Shown here piece after piece: positions 51,197 through 63,988 of a stretch of 64,000 nucleotides of DNA; the first letter of the stretch is position 1, and each line of letters starts with the position of its first letter. This DNA comes from Pseudomonas sp. LS44 (lineage in GTDB: Bacteria; Pseudomonadota; Gammaproteobacteria; Pseudomonadales; Pseudomonadaceae): positions 1,736,001 to 1,800,000 of the forward strand of contig NZ_CP102830.1 in NCBI RefSeq assembly GCF_024730785.1, given 5' to 3'. The notes under the pieces are model-generated. The model was not told the origin of the DNA, ran no database searches, and saw only the letters and a program-made list of their open reading frames with translations. Position numbers and translations under genes: made by a program.

Positions 51197-54100
51197 ATGC
51201 GCCTCAAGTGCATCAAGCTGGCGGGCTTCAAATCCTTCGTCGATCCAACTACCGTGAGCTTTCCCAGCAACATGGCCGCTGTGGTCGGGCCAAATGGCTG
51301 CGGCAAGTCGAACATCATCGACGCCGTGCGCTGGGTGATGGGCGAGAGCTCGGCGAAAAATCTGCGCGGCGAGTCGATGACCGACGTCATCTTCAACGGC
51401 TCGAACACCCGCAAGCCGGTGACCCAGGCCAGTATCGAGCTGATCTTCGACAACAGCGACGGCAGCCTCGGCGGCGAGTACGCGAGCTTCGCGGAAATTT
51501 CCATCCGCCGTCGGGTCACTCGCGACAGCCAGAACACCTATTTCCTCAACGGCGTGAAATGCCGGCGTCGGGATATCACCGATATCTTCCTCGGCACCGG
51601 CCTCGGCCCGCGCAGCTATTCGATCATCGAGCAAGGCATGATCTCCAAGCTGATCGAGGCCAAGCCCGAGGACCTGCGCAACTTCATCGAGGAAGCGGCC
51701 GGCATCTCCAAGTACAAGGAGCGCCGTCGCGAAACCGAAAACCGCATTCGCCGTACCCACGAGAACCTCGCGCGCCTGACCGACCTGCGCGATGAGCTCG
51801 AACGCCAGCTGGAGCGCCTGCATCGACAGGCCCAGGCGGCGGAAAAGTATCAGGAATACAAGGCCGAGGAGCGCCAGCTCAAGGCACAGCTGTCGGCCTT
51901 GCGCTGGCAGGCGCTGAATGAGCAGGTCGGCCAGCGGGAAGCGGTGATCGGCAATCAGGAAGTCGGCTTCGAAGCGTTGGTCGCCGAGCAGCGCAATGCC
52001 GATGCGAGTATCGAGCGGCTGCGCGATGGTCATCACGATTTGTCCGAGCGCTTCAATCAGGTGCAGGGGCGCTTCTATTCGGTGGGCGGTGATATCGCTC
52101 GCGTCGAGCAGAGCATCCAGCACGGTCAGCAGCGTTTGCGGCAGTTGCAGGACGATCTCAACGAGGCCGAACGCGCGCGCCTGGAAACCGAGTCGCACCT
52201 GGGCCACGACCGCATCTTGCTCGCCACCCTTGGCGAAGAACAGGCCAAGCTGAGTCCCGAGCAGGAAATCAGTGCGGCGGCCGCCGAGGAATCCGCAGCG
52301 CAGCTGGAAGATGCCGAAGGCGCTATGCATGCCTGGCAGGAGCAGTGGGACGGCTTCAATCAGCATTCCGCCGCGCCGCGCCGCCAGGCCGAACTGCAGC
52401 AGGCGCGCATCCAGCAGCTGGAACAGAGCCTCGAGCGCCTGGCCGACCGGCAACGGCGCCTCAGCGATGAACACCAACTGCTCGCCGCCGATCCAGAGGA
52501 CGCGGCGATTCTCGACCTGGCCGAGCAGGTCGCGGCCAGCGAGCTGACTCTCGAAGAGCTGCATGCCGCCGAGCTGGAGCTGGTCGATGGACTGGAGCAG
52601 GTGCGCGGCGAACTGCAGCACGCGACGCAGGCCCAGCAGCAGGCGCAAGGCGAGTTGCAACGCTTGAACGGCCGACTCGCTTCGCTGGAGGCGCTGCAAC
52701 AGGCGGCGTTGAATCCCGGTAAAGGCGCCGCCGAATGGTTGCGCGAGCAGCACCTGGCCGAGCGCCCACGACTGGCCGAAGGCTTGCGTGTCGAAGCGGG
52801 CTGGGAATTGGCGGTGGAAACCGTACTGGGCGCGGACCTGCAGGCGGTATTGCTCGACGAGACCTCCGGGCAAAGCTTGGCCGATCTGGATCTCAGCACC
52901 TTCACCCAGGGTGATTTGCGCCTGGTCAGCCCGGCCAAGGGTGGCGTGCGGGTGGCCGGCAGTCTGCTCGACAAGGTCGAGGCGGCTATCGATCTGGCAC
53001 CCTGGTTGGCACGGGTGAAGCCGGTGGCATCGCTCGATGAGGCGCTGGCGCAACGCGCCCAGCTGGCCGATGGCGAGAGCCTGATCAGCCGCGACGGCTA
53101 TTGGGTCGGCCGGCATTTCCTCCGCGTGCGCCGCGCCAGCGAGGCGGAAAGCGGGGTGCTGGCGCGTGGTCAGGAGCTTGAGCGGCTGGCCGGCGAGCGC
53201 GATGAGCGCGAGGCGGCCTTGGTGGTCCTCGATGAACGCCTACAACATTTGCGCGAGCGCCAGCGTCAGCAGGAAGAAGCCCGTGAACAGCAGCGTCGTC
53301 TGTTGCAGCACGAAGCCCGCCAGCAGGGCGAGCTGAAGGCGCAGCTGTCGGCTGGCCAGGCCAAGGTCGAACAGCTGATCTTGCGTCGCCGCCGTCTTGA
53401 CGAAGAATTAGCCGAACTCGGCGAGCAGCGCGGCCTGGAGCACGAACAACTCGGCGAAGGGCGTCTGCAATTGCAGGATGCCCTGGACGCCATGGCCATC
53501 GATAACGAGCAGCGCGAATCGCTGCTGGCGCAGCGCGATCAGTTGCGCGAGCGTCTCGATCGGGTGCGGCAGGATGCCCGTCAGCATAAGGACCAGGCGC
53601 ACCAGTTGGCCGTGCGTCTGGGCTCGATCACTGCCCAGTACGAATCTACCCGCCAGGCCTTGGAACGCCTGGAAACGCAGTTCGCCCGCGCTCTGGAGCG
53701 CCGGGAACAGCTCACCCTCAATCTGGAAGAGGGCGCCGCACCGCTGGAAGAGTTGCGCTTCAAGCTCGAGGAGTTGCTGGAAAAACGCATGGGCGTCGAG
53801 GACGAGCTGAAACAGGCCCGCCTTGCGCTGGAAGACGCCGACCGCGAACTGCGTGATGCCGAGAAACGCCGCAGCCAGGCCGAGCAGCAGTCGCAGTTGC
53901 TGCGCGGTCAGCTGGAGCAGCAGCGCATGGAATGGCAGGCGCTCAACGTGCGCCGCAAAGCGCTGCACGATCAACTGGTGGAAGACGGCTACGACCTGCA
54001 CGGCGTGCTCGCTACCTTGTCGGGCGAGGCCAGCGAGCAGGGTTGGGAAGACGAACTGGAGCGTTTGGCCGCGCGGATTCAGCGGCTCGGTCCGATCAAC

Positions 54101-54700
54101 CTGGCGGCGATCGACGAGTATCAGCAACAGGGCGAGCGCAAACGCTATCTCGACGCGCAGAACGCCGACCTGGTCGAGGCGCTGGAAACGCTGGAAAACG
54201 TCATCCGCAAAATCGACAAAGAAACCCGCAACCGCTTCAAGGAAACCTTCGATCAGATCAATGGCGGCCTGCAGGCGCTGTTCCCGAAAGTCTTCGGCGG
54301 CGGCAACGCTTATCTGGAACTTACCGGCGAGGATCTACTCGATACCGGGGTAAGCATCATGGCGCGGCCACCGGGCAAGAAGAACAGTACTATTCATTTG
54401 CTGTCGGGTGGGGAGAAGGCGCTTACCGCGCTGGCGCTGGTGTTCGCCATCTTCCAGCTCAATCCGGCGCCGTTCTGTATGCTCGACGAAGTGGATGCGC
54501 CGCTGGACGATGCCAACGTCGGTCGCTACGCGCGCTTGGTCAAGGAAATGTCGGAGAAAGTCCAGTTCATCTACATTACCCACAACAAGATCGCCATGGA
54601 GATGGCCGATCAACTGATGGGGGTCACCATGCACGAGCCCGGTTGTTCGCGGCTGGTAGCGGTGGATGTCGAGGAAGCGCTGGCCATGGTTGAGGCCTGA
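51197..54700 (+). CDS. smc: Chromosome segregation protein SMC
   Basis: Structural maintenance of chromosomes ATPase, 1167 residues, organising the nucleoid with ScpAB partners. Walker A GPNGCGKSNIIDAVRWVMG near the N-terminus, two long coiled coils (~170-500 and ~670-1000) around a hinge (~520-650, with AEGLRVEAGWELAVETVLG), then the signature LLSGGEKALTALALVFAIF and Walker B FCMLDEVDAPLDDANVGRY. The ATG at 51197 has CGGAG just upstream. It follows the GntR gene by 11 bp and precedes zipA, as in PAO1. Confidence 0.97.
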   Translation: MRLKCIKLAGFKSFVDPTTVSFPSNMAAVVGPNGCGKSNIIDAVRWVMGESSAKNLRGESMTDVIFNGSNTRKPVTQASIELIFDNSDGSLGGEYASFAEISIRRRVTRDSQNTYFLNGVKCRRRDITDIFLGTGLGPRSYSIIEQGMISKLIEAKPEDLRNFIEEAAGISKYKERRRETENRIRRTHENLARLTDLRDELERQLERLHRQAQAAEKYQEYKAEERQLKAQLSALRWQALNEQVGQREAVIGNQEVGFEALVAEQRNADASIERLRDGHHDLSERFNQVQGRFYSVGGDIARVEQSIQHGQQRLRQLQDDLNEAERARLETESHLGHDRILLATLGEEQAKLSPEQEISAAAAEESAAQLEDAEGAMHAWQEQWDGFNQHSAAPRRQAELQQARIQQLEQSLERLADRQRRLSDEHQLLAADPEDAAILDLAEQVAASELTLEELHAAELELVDGLEQVRGELQHATQAQQQAQGELQRLNGRLASLEALQQAALNPGKGAAEWLREQHLAERPRLAEGLRVEAGWELAVETVLGADLQAVLLDETSGQSLADLDLSTFTQGDLRLVSPAKGGVRVAGSLLDKVEAAIDLAPWLARVKPVASLDEALAQRAQLADGESLISRDGYWVGRHFLRVRRASEAESGVLARGQELERLAGERDEREAALVVLDERLQHLRERQRQQEEAREQQRRLLQHEARQQGELKAQLSAGQAKVEQLILRRRRLDEELAELGEQRGLEHEQLGEGRLQLQDALDAMAIDNEQRESLLAQRDQLRERLDRVRQDARQHKDQAHQLAVRLGSITAQYESTRQALERLETQFARALERREQLTLNLEEGAAPLEELRFKLEELLEKRMGVEDELKQARLALEDADRELRDAEKRRSQAEQQSQLLRGQLEQQRMEWQALNVRRKALHDQLVEDGYDLHGVLATLSGEASEQGWEDELERLAARIQRLGPINLAAIDEYQQQGERKRYLDAQNADLVEALETLENVIRKIDKETRNRFKETFDQINGGLQALFPKVFGGGNAYLELTGEDLLDTGVSIMARPPGKKNSTIHLLSGGEKALTALALVFAIFQLNPAPFCMLDEVDAPLDDANVGRYARLVKEMSEKVQFIYITHNKIAMEMADQLMGVTMHEPGCSRLVAVDVEEALAMVEA

Positions 54701-54884
54701 GTCGGCGATAAAGAGAATGGCACGCTAACGGTGCAAAACTGCCGTTCGTCGTGCTAGCTTTAGCCACACTTTTGCTACAGATGTTATATGCACGGAAAAA
54801 GCCTGTAAGAACATACAGTTGTCCGTGATTCAAAGGGACGAGGACGTCCTTCTTCATCATAATTTTCAGGGGTTAAGGGGTTAC

Positions 54885-58180
<3,296 letters not shown>

Positions 58181-58191
58181 CCAGCGCGAAT

Positions 58192-58219
58192 GTAGGAGCG
58201 GCCCATGGCCGGCTCCTAC
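58192..58219. repeat. Short REP-like hairpin (GTAGGAGC...GCTCCTAC)
   Basis: GTAGGAGCGGCCCATGGCCGGCTCCTAC, a compact member of the GTAGGAGCG family, between convergent ligA and the HU-like gene, where it may end both transcripts. Confidence 0.78.
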
Positions 58220-58230
58220 AGGCGTTGGGC

Positions 58231-58509
58231 TTAGTTCAATGCGTCGGTCAGGGCTTTGGCCGGCACGTACTTGACGACTTTCTTGGCGGCGATTTCGATG
58301 CTTTTGCCGGTCTGCGGATTGCGGCCGGTGCGCGCAGGGCGCTCGGCGACTTTCAGCTTGCCGATGCCTGGCAGGGTGATTTCATCGTGGTTTTCCAGGG
58401 CGTCGCTGACGATCTCGCTCAATTGATCGAGGACCAAGCGGACGGCGGCCTTAGTCGAGGCGGTGGCTTCGGCGATATCGGTGATCAGCTGGTCTTTGCT
58501 TATTGCCAT
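58231..58509 (-). CDS. HU-family DNA-binding protein
   Basis: A 92-residue nucleoid protein that bends DNA as a dimer. It has the helical N-terminus (ISKDQLITDIAEATASTKAA) and the beta-arm signature EITLPGIGKLKVAERPARTG then NPQTGKSIEIAAKKVVKY. Compared with canonical HU-beta, the family signature and extra N-terminal charge pattern resemble the PA5348-type paralogue found in pseudomonads, so no hup symbol is assigned. GGGAG precedes the ATG. Confidence 0.9.
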   Translation of the reverse strand: MAISKDQLITDIAEATASTKAAVRLVLDQLSEIVSDALENHDEITLPGIGKLKVAERPARTGRNPQTGKSIEIAAKKVVKYVPAKALTDALN

Positions 58510-58620
58510 GATGTAGCTCCCTTTACGAATGTTGGTTTTATCAGGCCAGTGCCCGGTGGCGAGCGCCGCACGCTAGCACAAATGGATGTGCGTCTCTGTG
58601 TTGCGAGCGACATGGATGCA

Positions 58621-60216
58621 TCAGTCCGCGTTCCAAGTGGAAACCACGAAGCGTAGCTGACCCTTGATTCCGGGTCGGGTTCCGCTGTCGAACGGTACTT
58701 TCACTTCGACTTTGCCATTCTTCAATGCCTTGGCATCCAGCTGTTCGCGCGCCTGACTGACTCCTTGGTTCTGCCAGGCGAAGGTGAAGCGCCAGGCATC
58801 TGGGTCGTTGGCGGGTGGCGGGACCAGTTCCAGGATCAGTGCGTTGCGAAACAGATAGCTGCCTTCAAAGTGCTGATTGATCCACAGGCGCCGCTCGACC
58901 TCGTAGTCGGGTACCCGGATATTCAAGGCCAGGCTGTAGGCCAGCGATCTGCGTCGCGGATTGACCCGCGCGCGGTTGGCGAGAATCAAGGTGGAGAGGT
59001 ACAGCGAGCTGTTTTTCTTCGGCTCGCGCTTCCAATCCTGGTGCGCCAGGCAGGCCACCGAGTCTTCCTCGACGGTGCGCCGGGTCAGGTACCACAACTT
59101 GCCACGCGGCGAGGCCAGCACCTCGATCTGGTAGAGGGCATTGACCGTCTCGCCGTTGGCCTCGGCCTTGCGCAGCTCGTCGGGGAGGGCGATGTCGTCG
59201 ATATCCAGCCACAGATCGACGCGCACATCGCCGAACAGAAAACGCGTGAGGTTCTGGTAGGCCTCCTCGCTGTTAACGATGCCGAAGAAGCCGGAATGGG
59301 CGCGGTAGGTGAACGCCTTAGCGCACTGGCTGCACTCCTTGCCTTGCGCATCGAGGCCCCGAAGGGTGGCGTTCTCGATCCGCACCAAGCCGTCGCTACC
59401 ATGGCCGACAAAGGTACGCGACAGTCCCAGCGCGGCTTCGTAATCCAGGCGATTGCTGCCGACCATGCAGAACACCTGTTCGCTGGGAAAGCGCTTTTCC
59501 GGCAGCCAGTCGACTCGCCCGGTGGCTTTGTACGCGTCGGCCAGATCGAGGAATTTGGCCAGGTTGTCGCGGCTGAAATTATTGATGTCATTAAGGCTCA
59601 GCCAGCTCGGCGTATTGACCCCGAGCAGCTCAATGCCGTTGTGCGGCGTGGCGTAGGTGAACAGCTTGTCGACCAGCTTGGCCGCGCCACGTTTATCGAG
59701 CTTGGGATTCTGCAGCAGCCCGCGACACACCAGGCCGCCCATCGAGTGGGCCACCAGATAGCAGCGAAAATCCGCCGCGGCGATGCCATTGGCGGCATTC
59801 CCGCAAACGAGGTCGCGGATTTTGATGATCAGCTCACCGAGCTGGCTGGAAAACGCTTCCAGACTCGGGGTCTTGCCGATGCCCAACAGCCGCGAGGCCT
59901 CGTCGTAATAGCGGTAGATGATCACCGAGCGGCTGCTCAGCGGGCTGTCCGTATCGGCCTGCCATTCCGGGTCGAGGATGTCGTAGCCGTTTTCATACAC
60001 GTCGCGATAGCCGAAGTCGGTGGCCAGGCGAATAAGCGGTGATTCGAAGACGAACTTGCGTGGTTGCCGGTCTTTCTCGGCGACGGCGCGGTAGACCGTC
60101 GAACCCAGGTTAAAGCCGCAAAACGGATCGGCGGTGGTCTGATCGATCTCGCCAGCGGTCATGGCGTAACCGCGCACATAAATGATCGGATAAAAGGGGC
60201 TGTGCTTGTTGGGCAT
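58621..60216 (-). CDS. Alpha/beta-fold lipase-like protein of unknown role
   Basis: A 531-residue protein with no signal peptide. The first half is a lipase-like alpha/beta fold: PIIYVRGYAM as oxyanion strand, CYLVAHSMGGLVCRG with the nucleophile serine, YATPHNGIELLG, and a likely catalytic histidine in YRAHSGFFGIVNSEEAY. The last ~200 residues form a beta-rich domain (VRVDLWLDIDDIALPDEL, LWYLTRRTVEEDS) of unknown type. AGGAG lies 8 nt before the ATG at 60216; an upstream in-frame start would add 34 unsupported residues. It is alone on its strand between the HU-like gene and the SRP RNA. Confidence 0.72.
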   Translation of the reverse strand: MPNKHSPFYPIIYVRGYAMTAGEIDQTTADPFCGFNLGSTVYRAVAEKDRQPRKFVFESPLIRLATDFGYRDVYENGYDILDPEWQADTDSPLSSRSVIIYRYYDEASRLLGIGKTPSLEAFSSQLGELIIKIRDLVCGNAANGIAAADFRCYLVAHSMGGLVCRGLLQNPKLDKRGAAKLVDKLFTYATPHNGIELLGVNTPSWLSLNDINNFSRDNLAKFLDLADAYKATGRVDWLPEKRFPSEQVFCMVGSNRLDYEAALGLSRTFVGHGSDGLVRIENATLRGLDAQGKECSQCAKAFTYRAHSGFFGIVNSEEAYQNLTRFLFGDVRVDLWLDIDDIALPDELRKAEANGETVNALYQIEVLASPRGKLWYLTRRTVEEDSVACLAHQDWKREPKKNSSLYLSTLILANRARVNPRRRSLAYSLALNIRVPDYEVERRLWINQHFEGSYLFRNALILELVPPPANDPDAWRFTFAWQNQGVSQAREQLDAKALKNGKVEVKVPFDSGTRPGIKGQLRFVVSTWNAD

Positions 60217-60493
60217 GGTGCGGCTCCTGTTTCGCTTGTCCTTCTGCGAGCGGCACCACTGCGTCATTTCGGTACGCTTCAGACCTTGGCCGATGTAGCG
60301 TGCGGGCCGTTGCTGCAAGGCTAGCCAAGCGTGCAGGGATGTCAGGGCGGTCGCGCCGAACGGTATGACGCTGACTTCAAGCTAGCTCGGCAAGTGCTTG
60401 TCGCGGATGTGTTTTTTAATCGCTGGCAGGCGGTTGTAAGTTCTCTTCAAGCCGGTACAATGGCGCGGCTCGCCGCCAGGCGGGCAGCGTTAT

Positions 60494-60603
60494 GGTGGTC
60501 CCTTCGGTCCCCTCGCAACGATCAGCCGTGAACCCGGTCAGACCTGGAAGGGAGCAGCCGCAGCGGTGACATTGTGTGCCGAGGTGTGGCTGGAGGGGCC
60601 GCC
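60494..60603 (+). ncRNA. ffs: Signal recognition particle 4.5S RNA
   Basis: The RNA component of SRP that binds Ffh and targets membrane proteins. The conserved apical domain is visible as GGTCAGACCTGGAAGGGAGCAGCC (a GGAA-type loop and AGCAGCC bulge), with CTCGCAACGATCAGCC on the 5' side and GTGTGCCGAGGTGTGGCTGG on the 3' side. The ends pair GGTGGTCCC with GGGGCCGCC. Length about 110 nt (E. coli 114). It lies 191 bp before dnaX, as in PAO1. Exact ends are estimated from pairing. Confidence 0.93.
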
Positions 60604-60794
60604 TCCATTTTCAGCCAGCACTTTCGCTGCGCCTGCCTGCAAATCTCCCCAATTCGCTACTCCTGTCTCGTGTTCGGCCCAGCCGCGCCTGCGTTGCTGT
60701 GCAGGCCTGATGCAGCGCTGCATGGCGAGTGCAATTTGCCCCTTGCTCCGCTAGGATTAGCCCACTTCCGCTTTCCAGTCGCGACGGTTTTTTA

Positions 60795-62789
60795 ATGAGT
60801 TATCAGGTTCTTGCACGTAAATGGCGCCCGCGCTCGTTCCGCGAAATGGTCGGCCAGACCCATGTGCTCAAGGCCTTGATCAACGCCCTCGACAGCCAGC
60901 GCCTGCACCATGCCTATTTGTTCACCGGCACCCGCGGAGTGGGTAAGACCACCATCGCGCGGATCATCGCCAAGTGCCTGAACTGTGAAACCGGGGTTAG
61001 CTCTACGCCCTGCGGCGTGTGTTCGGTGTGCCGGGAGATCGACGAAGGCCGCTTCATCGACCTGATCGAAGTCGACGCCGCCAGCCGTACCAAGGTCGAA
61101 GACACGCGCGAGCTGCTGGATAACGTGCAATACGCACCGACGCGCGGACGCTACAAGGTCTATCTGATCGACGAAGTGCACATGTTGTCCACGCACTCGT
61201 TCAATGCGCTGCTCAAGACGCTCGAAGAGCCGCCACCCCACGTCAAATTCCTGCTGGCGACCACTGACCCGCAAAAACTGCCGGTCACTATCCTGTCGCG
61301 CTGCCTGCAGTTCTCTCTGAAGAACATGCCGCCAGAGCGCGTGGTCGAGCATTTGACCCACGTACTGACTGCCGAGAGCGTGCCCTTCGAGGACGACGCA
61401 CTGTGGCTGCTCGGCCGCGCGGCCGACGGTTCGATGCGCGATGCTATGAGCCTGACCGATCAGGCCATCGCCTTTGGTGAAGGCAAGGTGCTGGCCGCCG
61501 ACGTGCGCGCCATGCTGGGCAGCCTCGATCATGGCCAGGTTTACGGCGTGCTGCATGCGCTGTTGGAGGGCGATGCGCGGGCCATGCTCGAAGCGGTTCG
61601 CCATCTCGCCGAGCAGGGCCCGGACTGGAACGGTGTGTTGGCCGAAATCCTCAATGTCCTGCATCGGGTGGCCATCGCCCAAGCGCTTCCGGATGCCATC
61701 GACAATGGCCAAGGCGATCGCGATCGGGTGCTGGCGCTGGCACAGGCACTGCCTGCCGAGGATGTGCAGTTTTATTACCAGATGGGTTTGATCGGTCGCC
61801 GCGATTTGCCGTTGGCGCCGGACCCGCGCGGTGGTTTCGAGATGGTCTTGTTGCGCATGTTGGCGTTCCGGCCAGCCGATAGCGACGATGCGCCGAGGGT
61901 GGCGCTAAAGCCAGTCGGGATCAGCCAGGCCACAACTGATCCCCGTTCCAACCCAGTGGCCGGCGCCGCCGTGGCTGCACCGGTTGTTGCTGTTGCTCCC
62001 CTTCACGCGCCGCTGCCGGTCGGTGAGGCAGCCGCTCTGGTGGTGGCTCCCGCAGCGGTTGAGGCGCCGGTTGCTGCCGAGCCGATCGTGCAACCAAGCC
62101 CGCTGACGGCCGAGCCGGTCGCTGAAGTCATCGACTTACCGTGGGAGGTGCAGACGCCTGCGCCAACCACCCCGGCTCCGGTGGTAATGGCTGCTGAACC
62201 GCCAGCCGTCAGGGTTGAGGAAACACCGTCTGCGCCGGCAGTCGATGACTCTCGTGAAGTCGACGACGAGGAGCCGCCGCTCGGCGACGATGACTATTAC
62301 GGAATCGACAGCGAATCCACATACTTGGAGGTCATGCCCGATCTTGGCGAGGTGCACGCAGCGCCCGAACCAGAACCTTCCGCCGCCTCGCAGCCGGCCA
62401 CCGGTCTGGCCGCCGAGTGGCTCGATCTGTTTCCGCGCCTGGGCATCAGCGGGCTGACCGGTAGTATCGCGGCTAACTGCACGCTGGTTGCGGTCGAAGG
62501 CGATACCTGGCGGCTGCATCTGGACCCGGCGCAAAGTGCGCTGTTCAATGCCACGCAGCAGCGCCGCGTCAACGACGCGCTGAACCAATACCATGGCCGC
62601 GAGCTCAAGCTGGAAATCGAGCTGCGCAAGCCCGAGCAGGAAACTCCGGCCCAGGCTGCAGCCCGCCGGCGCGCTGAGCGCCAGGCCAATGCCGAAGCAT
62701 CGATTCATAACGATCCGCTGGTGCAGCAGATGATTCAGCAGTTCGCTGCCGTGATCCGCGAAGACACCATCGAACCCGTCGATAAATAA
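60795..62789 (+). CDS. dnaX: DNA polymerase III subunits gamma/tau
   Basis: Clamp-loader ATPase, 664 residues. Walker A FTGTRGVGKTTIARI, zinc site CLNCETGVSSTPCGVCSVC, Walker B YLIDEVHMLS, SRC motif ILSRCLQFSL. Then a long Ala/Pro/Val-rich linker (~380-520, e.g. VAGAAVAAPVVAVAPL) and a tau C-terminal domain (EWLDLFPRLGISGLTGSIA...) that contacts the polymerase and helicase. I found no A-AAA-AAG slippery site, so separate gamma by frameshift is not predicted. The ATG at 60795 begins MSYQVLARKWRPRSF. ybaB and recR follow. Confidence 0.97.
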   Translation: MSYQVLARKWRPRSFREMVGQTHVLKALINALDSQRLHHAYLFTGTRGVGKTTIARIIAKCLNCETGVSSTPCGVCSVCREIDEGRFIDLIEVDAASRTKVEDTRELLDNVQYAPTRGRYKVYLIDEVHMLSTHSFNALLKTLEEPPPHVKFLLATTDPQKLPVTILSRCLQFSLKNMPPERVVEHLTHVLTAESVPFEDDALWLLGRAADGSMRDAMSLTDQAIAFGEGKVLAADVRAMLGSLDHGQVYGVLHALLEGDARAMLEAVRHLAEQGPDWNGVLAEILNVLHRVAIAQALPDAIDNGQGDRDRVLALAQALPAEDVQFYYQMGLIGRRDLPLAPDPRGGFEMVLLRMLAFRPADSDDAPRVALKPVGISQATTDPRSNPVAGAAVAAPVVAVAPLHAPLPVGEAAALVVAPAAVEAPVAAEPIVQPSPLTAEPVAEVIDLPWEVQTPAPTTPAPVVMAAEPPAVRVEETPSAPAVDDSREVDDEEPPLGDDDYYGIDSESTYLEVMPDLGEVHAAPEPEPSAASQPATGLAAEWLDLFPRLGISGLTGSIAANCTLVAVEGDTWRLHLDPAQSALFNATQQRRVNDALNQYHGRELKLEIELRKPEQETPAQAAARRRAERQANAEASIHNDPLVQQMIQQFAAVIREDTIEPVDK

Positions 62790-62804
62790 CCGAGGTAAGT
62801 AATC

Positions 62805-63131
62805 ATGATGAAAGGTGGCATGTCCGGGCTGATGAAGCAGGCCCAGCAGATGCAGGAAAAAATGCAGAAGATGCAGGAAGAGCTGGCCAACGCCGAAGTG
62901 ACCGGGCAGGCCGGCGCCGGGCTGGTTAGCGTGGTGATGACCGGTCGCCACGACGTCAAACGCATCAGCCTGGACGACAGCCTGATGCAGGAAGACAAGG
63001 AAATCCTCGAAGACCTGATCGCCGCCGCGGTGAACGATGCAGTGCGCAAGATCGAGGCGAACAGCCAGGACAAGATGTCCGGCATGACCGCCGGGATGCA
63101 GTTGCCCCCAGGCTTCAAGCTGCCATTCTGA
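62805..63131 (+). CDS. YbaB/EbfC nucleoid-associated protein
   Basis: A 108-residue dimeric DNA-binding protein usually encoded between dnaX and rec[21 protein letters not shown] is the N-terminal helix, then [20 protein letters not shown] and the C-terminal [12 protein letters not shown] codons at 62805 and 62808 are both possible; GAGGTAAG lies 7 nt before the first. It starts 15 bp after dnaX, in the same transcript. Confidence 0.94.
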   Translation: MMKGGMSGLMKQAQQMQEKMQKMQEELANAEVTGQAGAGLVSVVMTGRHDVKRISLDDSLMQEDKEILEDLIAAAVNDAVRKIEANSQDKMSGMTAGMQLPPGFKLPF

Positions 63132-63146
63132 GTCCGTGAAGCTGGA

Positions 63147-63174
63147 GGATGGGTTGAGCACAGCGATACCCATC
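63147..63174. repeat. Small hairpin repeat, GATGGGTTGAG...ACCCATC, copy 3
   Basis: GGATGGGTTGAGCACAGCGA then TACCCATC, the reverse of 26784-26821. It lies in the ybaB-recR gap (136 bp), otherwise empty. Confidence 0.5.
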
Positions 63175-63267
63175 TTCGCGCGCCTTGAACTGCTGCTGGT
63201 TGGCTAACGCTTCGTTCAACCTGGCGTGCCAATGCCCGTCGCCTCTCTGCATTGTTGAGTGCTTGTC

Positions 63268-63867
63268 ATGAGTTTCAGCCCCCTGATCCGCCATCTGATC
63301 GACTCCCTGCGCATTCTTCCCGGCGTCGGGCAGAAGACCGCCCAGCGCATGGCCTTGCAGATGCTCGAGCGGGATCGCAGTGGCGCCTTGCGCCTGGCCC
63401 AGGCGCTGACGCAGGCGATGGAGGGCGTCGGCCATTGCACACGCTGCCGCACGCTCAGCGAGGAGGAGGTTTGCCAGCTATGCCTGGACCCGCGACGTGA
63501 TGACAGTTTGCTGTGTGTGGTCGAGGGTCCGATGGATGTTTATGCGGTGGAGCAGACCGGTTATCGGGGCCGCTATTTCGTCCTCAAGGGGCATTTGTCG
63601 CCGCTCGATGGCTTAGGCCCGGAAGCGATTGGCATCCCCGTACTGCTCAAGCGCATCGACGATGGCGCATTCAGCGAAGTCATTCTCGCCACCAACCCCA
63701 CCGTGGAAGGCGAGGCGACCGCGCATTACATTGCCCAGATGCTCGTCAATAAAGGTCTGGTGGCCTCACGGATCGCCCATGGCATGCCGCTGGGTGGCGA
63801 ACTGGAATTGGTCGATGGCGGCACTCTGGCCCATGCCCTGGCTGGCAGGCGGCCGATCAATCTGTAG
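63268..63867 (+). CDS. recR: Recombination protein RecR
   Basis: The RecFOR partner that helps load RecA onto gapped DNA, 199 residues. N-terminal helix-hairpin-helix ([20 protein letters not shown]), zinc finger [16 protein letters not shown], Toprim core ([21 protein letters not shown] and [19 protein letters not shown]), and the Walker-like C-terminus. The ATG at 63268 is used: an earlier GTG at 63259 adds three residues. Third gene of dnaX-ybaB-recR. Confidence 0.96.
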   Translation: MSFSPLIRHLIDSLRILPGVGQKTAQRMALQMLERDRSGALRLAQALTQAMEGVGHCTRCRTLSEEEVCQLCLDPRRDDSLLCVVEGPMDVYAVEQTGYRGRYFVLKGHLSPLDGLGPEAIGIPVLLKRIDDGAFSEVILATNPTVEGEATAHYIAQMLVNKGLVASRIAHGMPLGGELELVDGGTLAHALAGRRPINL

Positions 63868-63937
63868 CTAGCCGATAGTAGTGATTGGCGCGTTTGAGCC
63901 GATCACCCTACGTTCTGGCAGAAACCCCTCCTTGAAA

Positions 63938-63955
63938 ACCAAGCAAGCGCTCGGT
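63938..63955. promoter_or_regulatory. 18-bp near-palindrome matching the site at 2382-2399
   Basis: ACCAAGCAAGCGCTCGGT shares 16 of 18 bases with ACCAAGCAAGTGCTTGGT at 2382-2399. It lies 33 bp before the ATG of the next gene; the first copy lies 34 bp before its gene. Probably the same TetR-type repressor acts on both. Confidence 0.55.
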
Positions 63956-63988
63956 TAGGTTGTGCAAACCTAATCGGGAGCGCTGCCC

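Noticed and set aside
60494..60603. SRP RNA considered as an integration site for the nearby lipase-like gene
   Set aside because: No repeated 3' end of the RNA, integrase or phage gene is present in the neighbourhood.
60795..62789. Programmed frameshift site in dnaX for a separate gamma subunit
   Set aside because: No A-AAA-AAG slippery heptamer with a following hairpin was seen; the longest A run (CGCAAAAACTGCC near 61269) is out of place.
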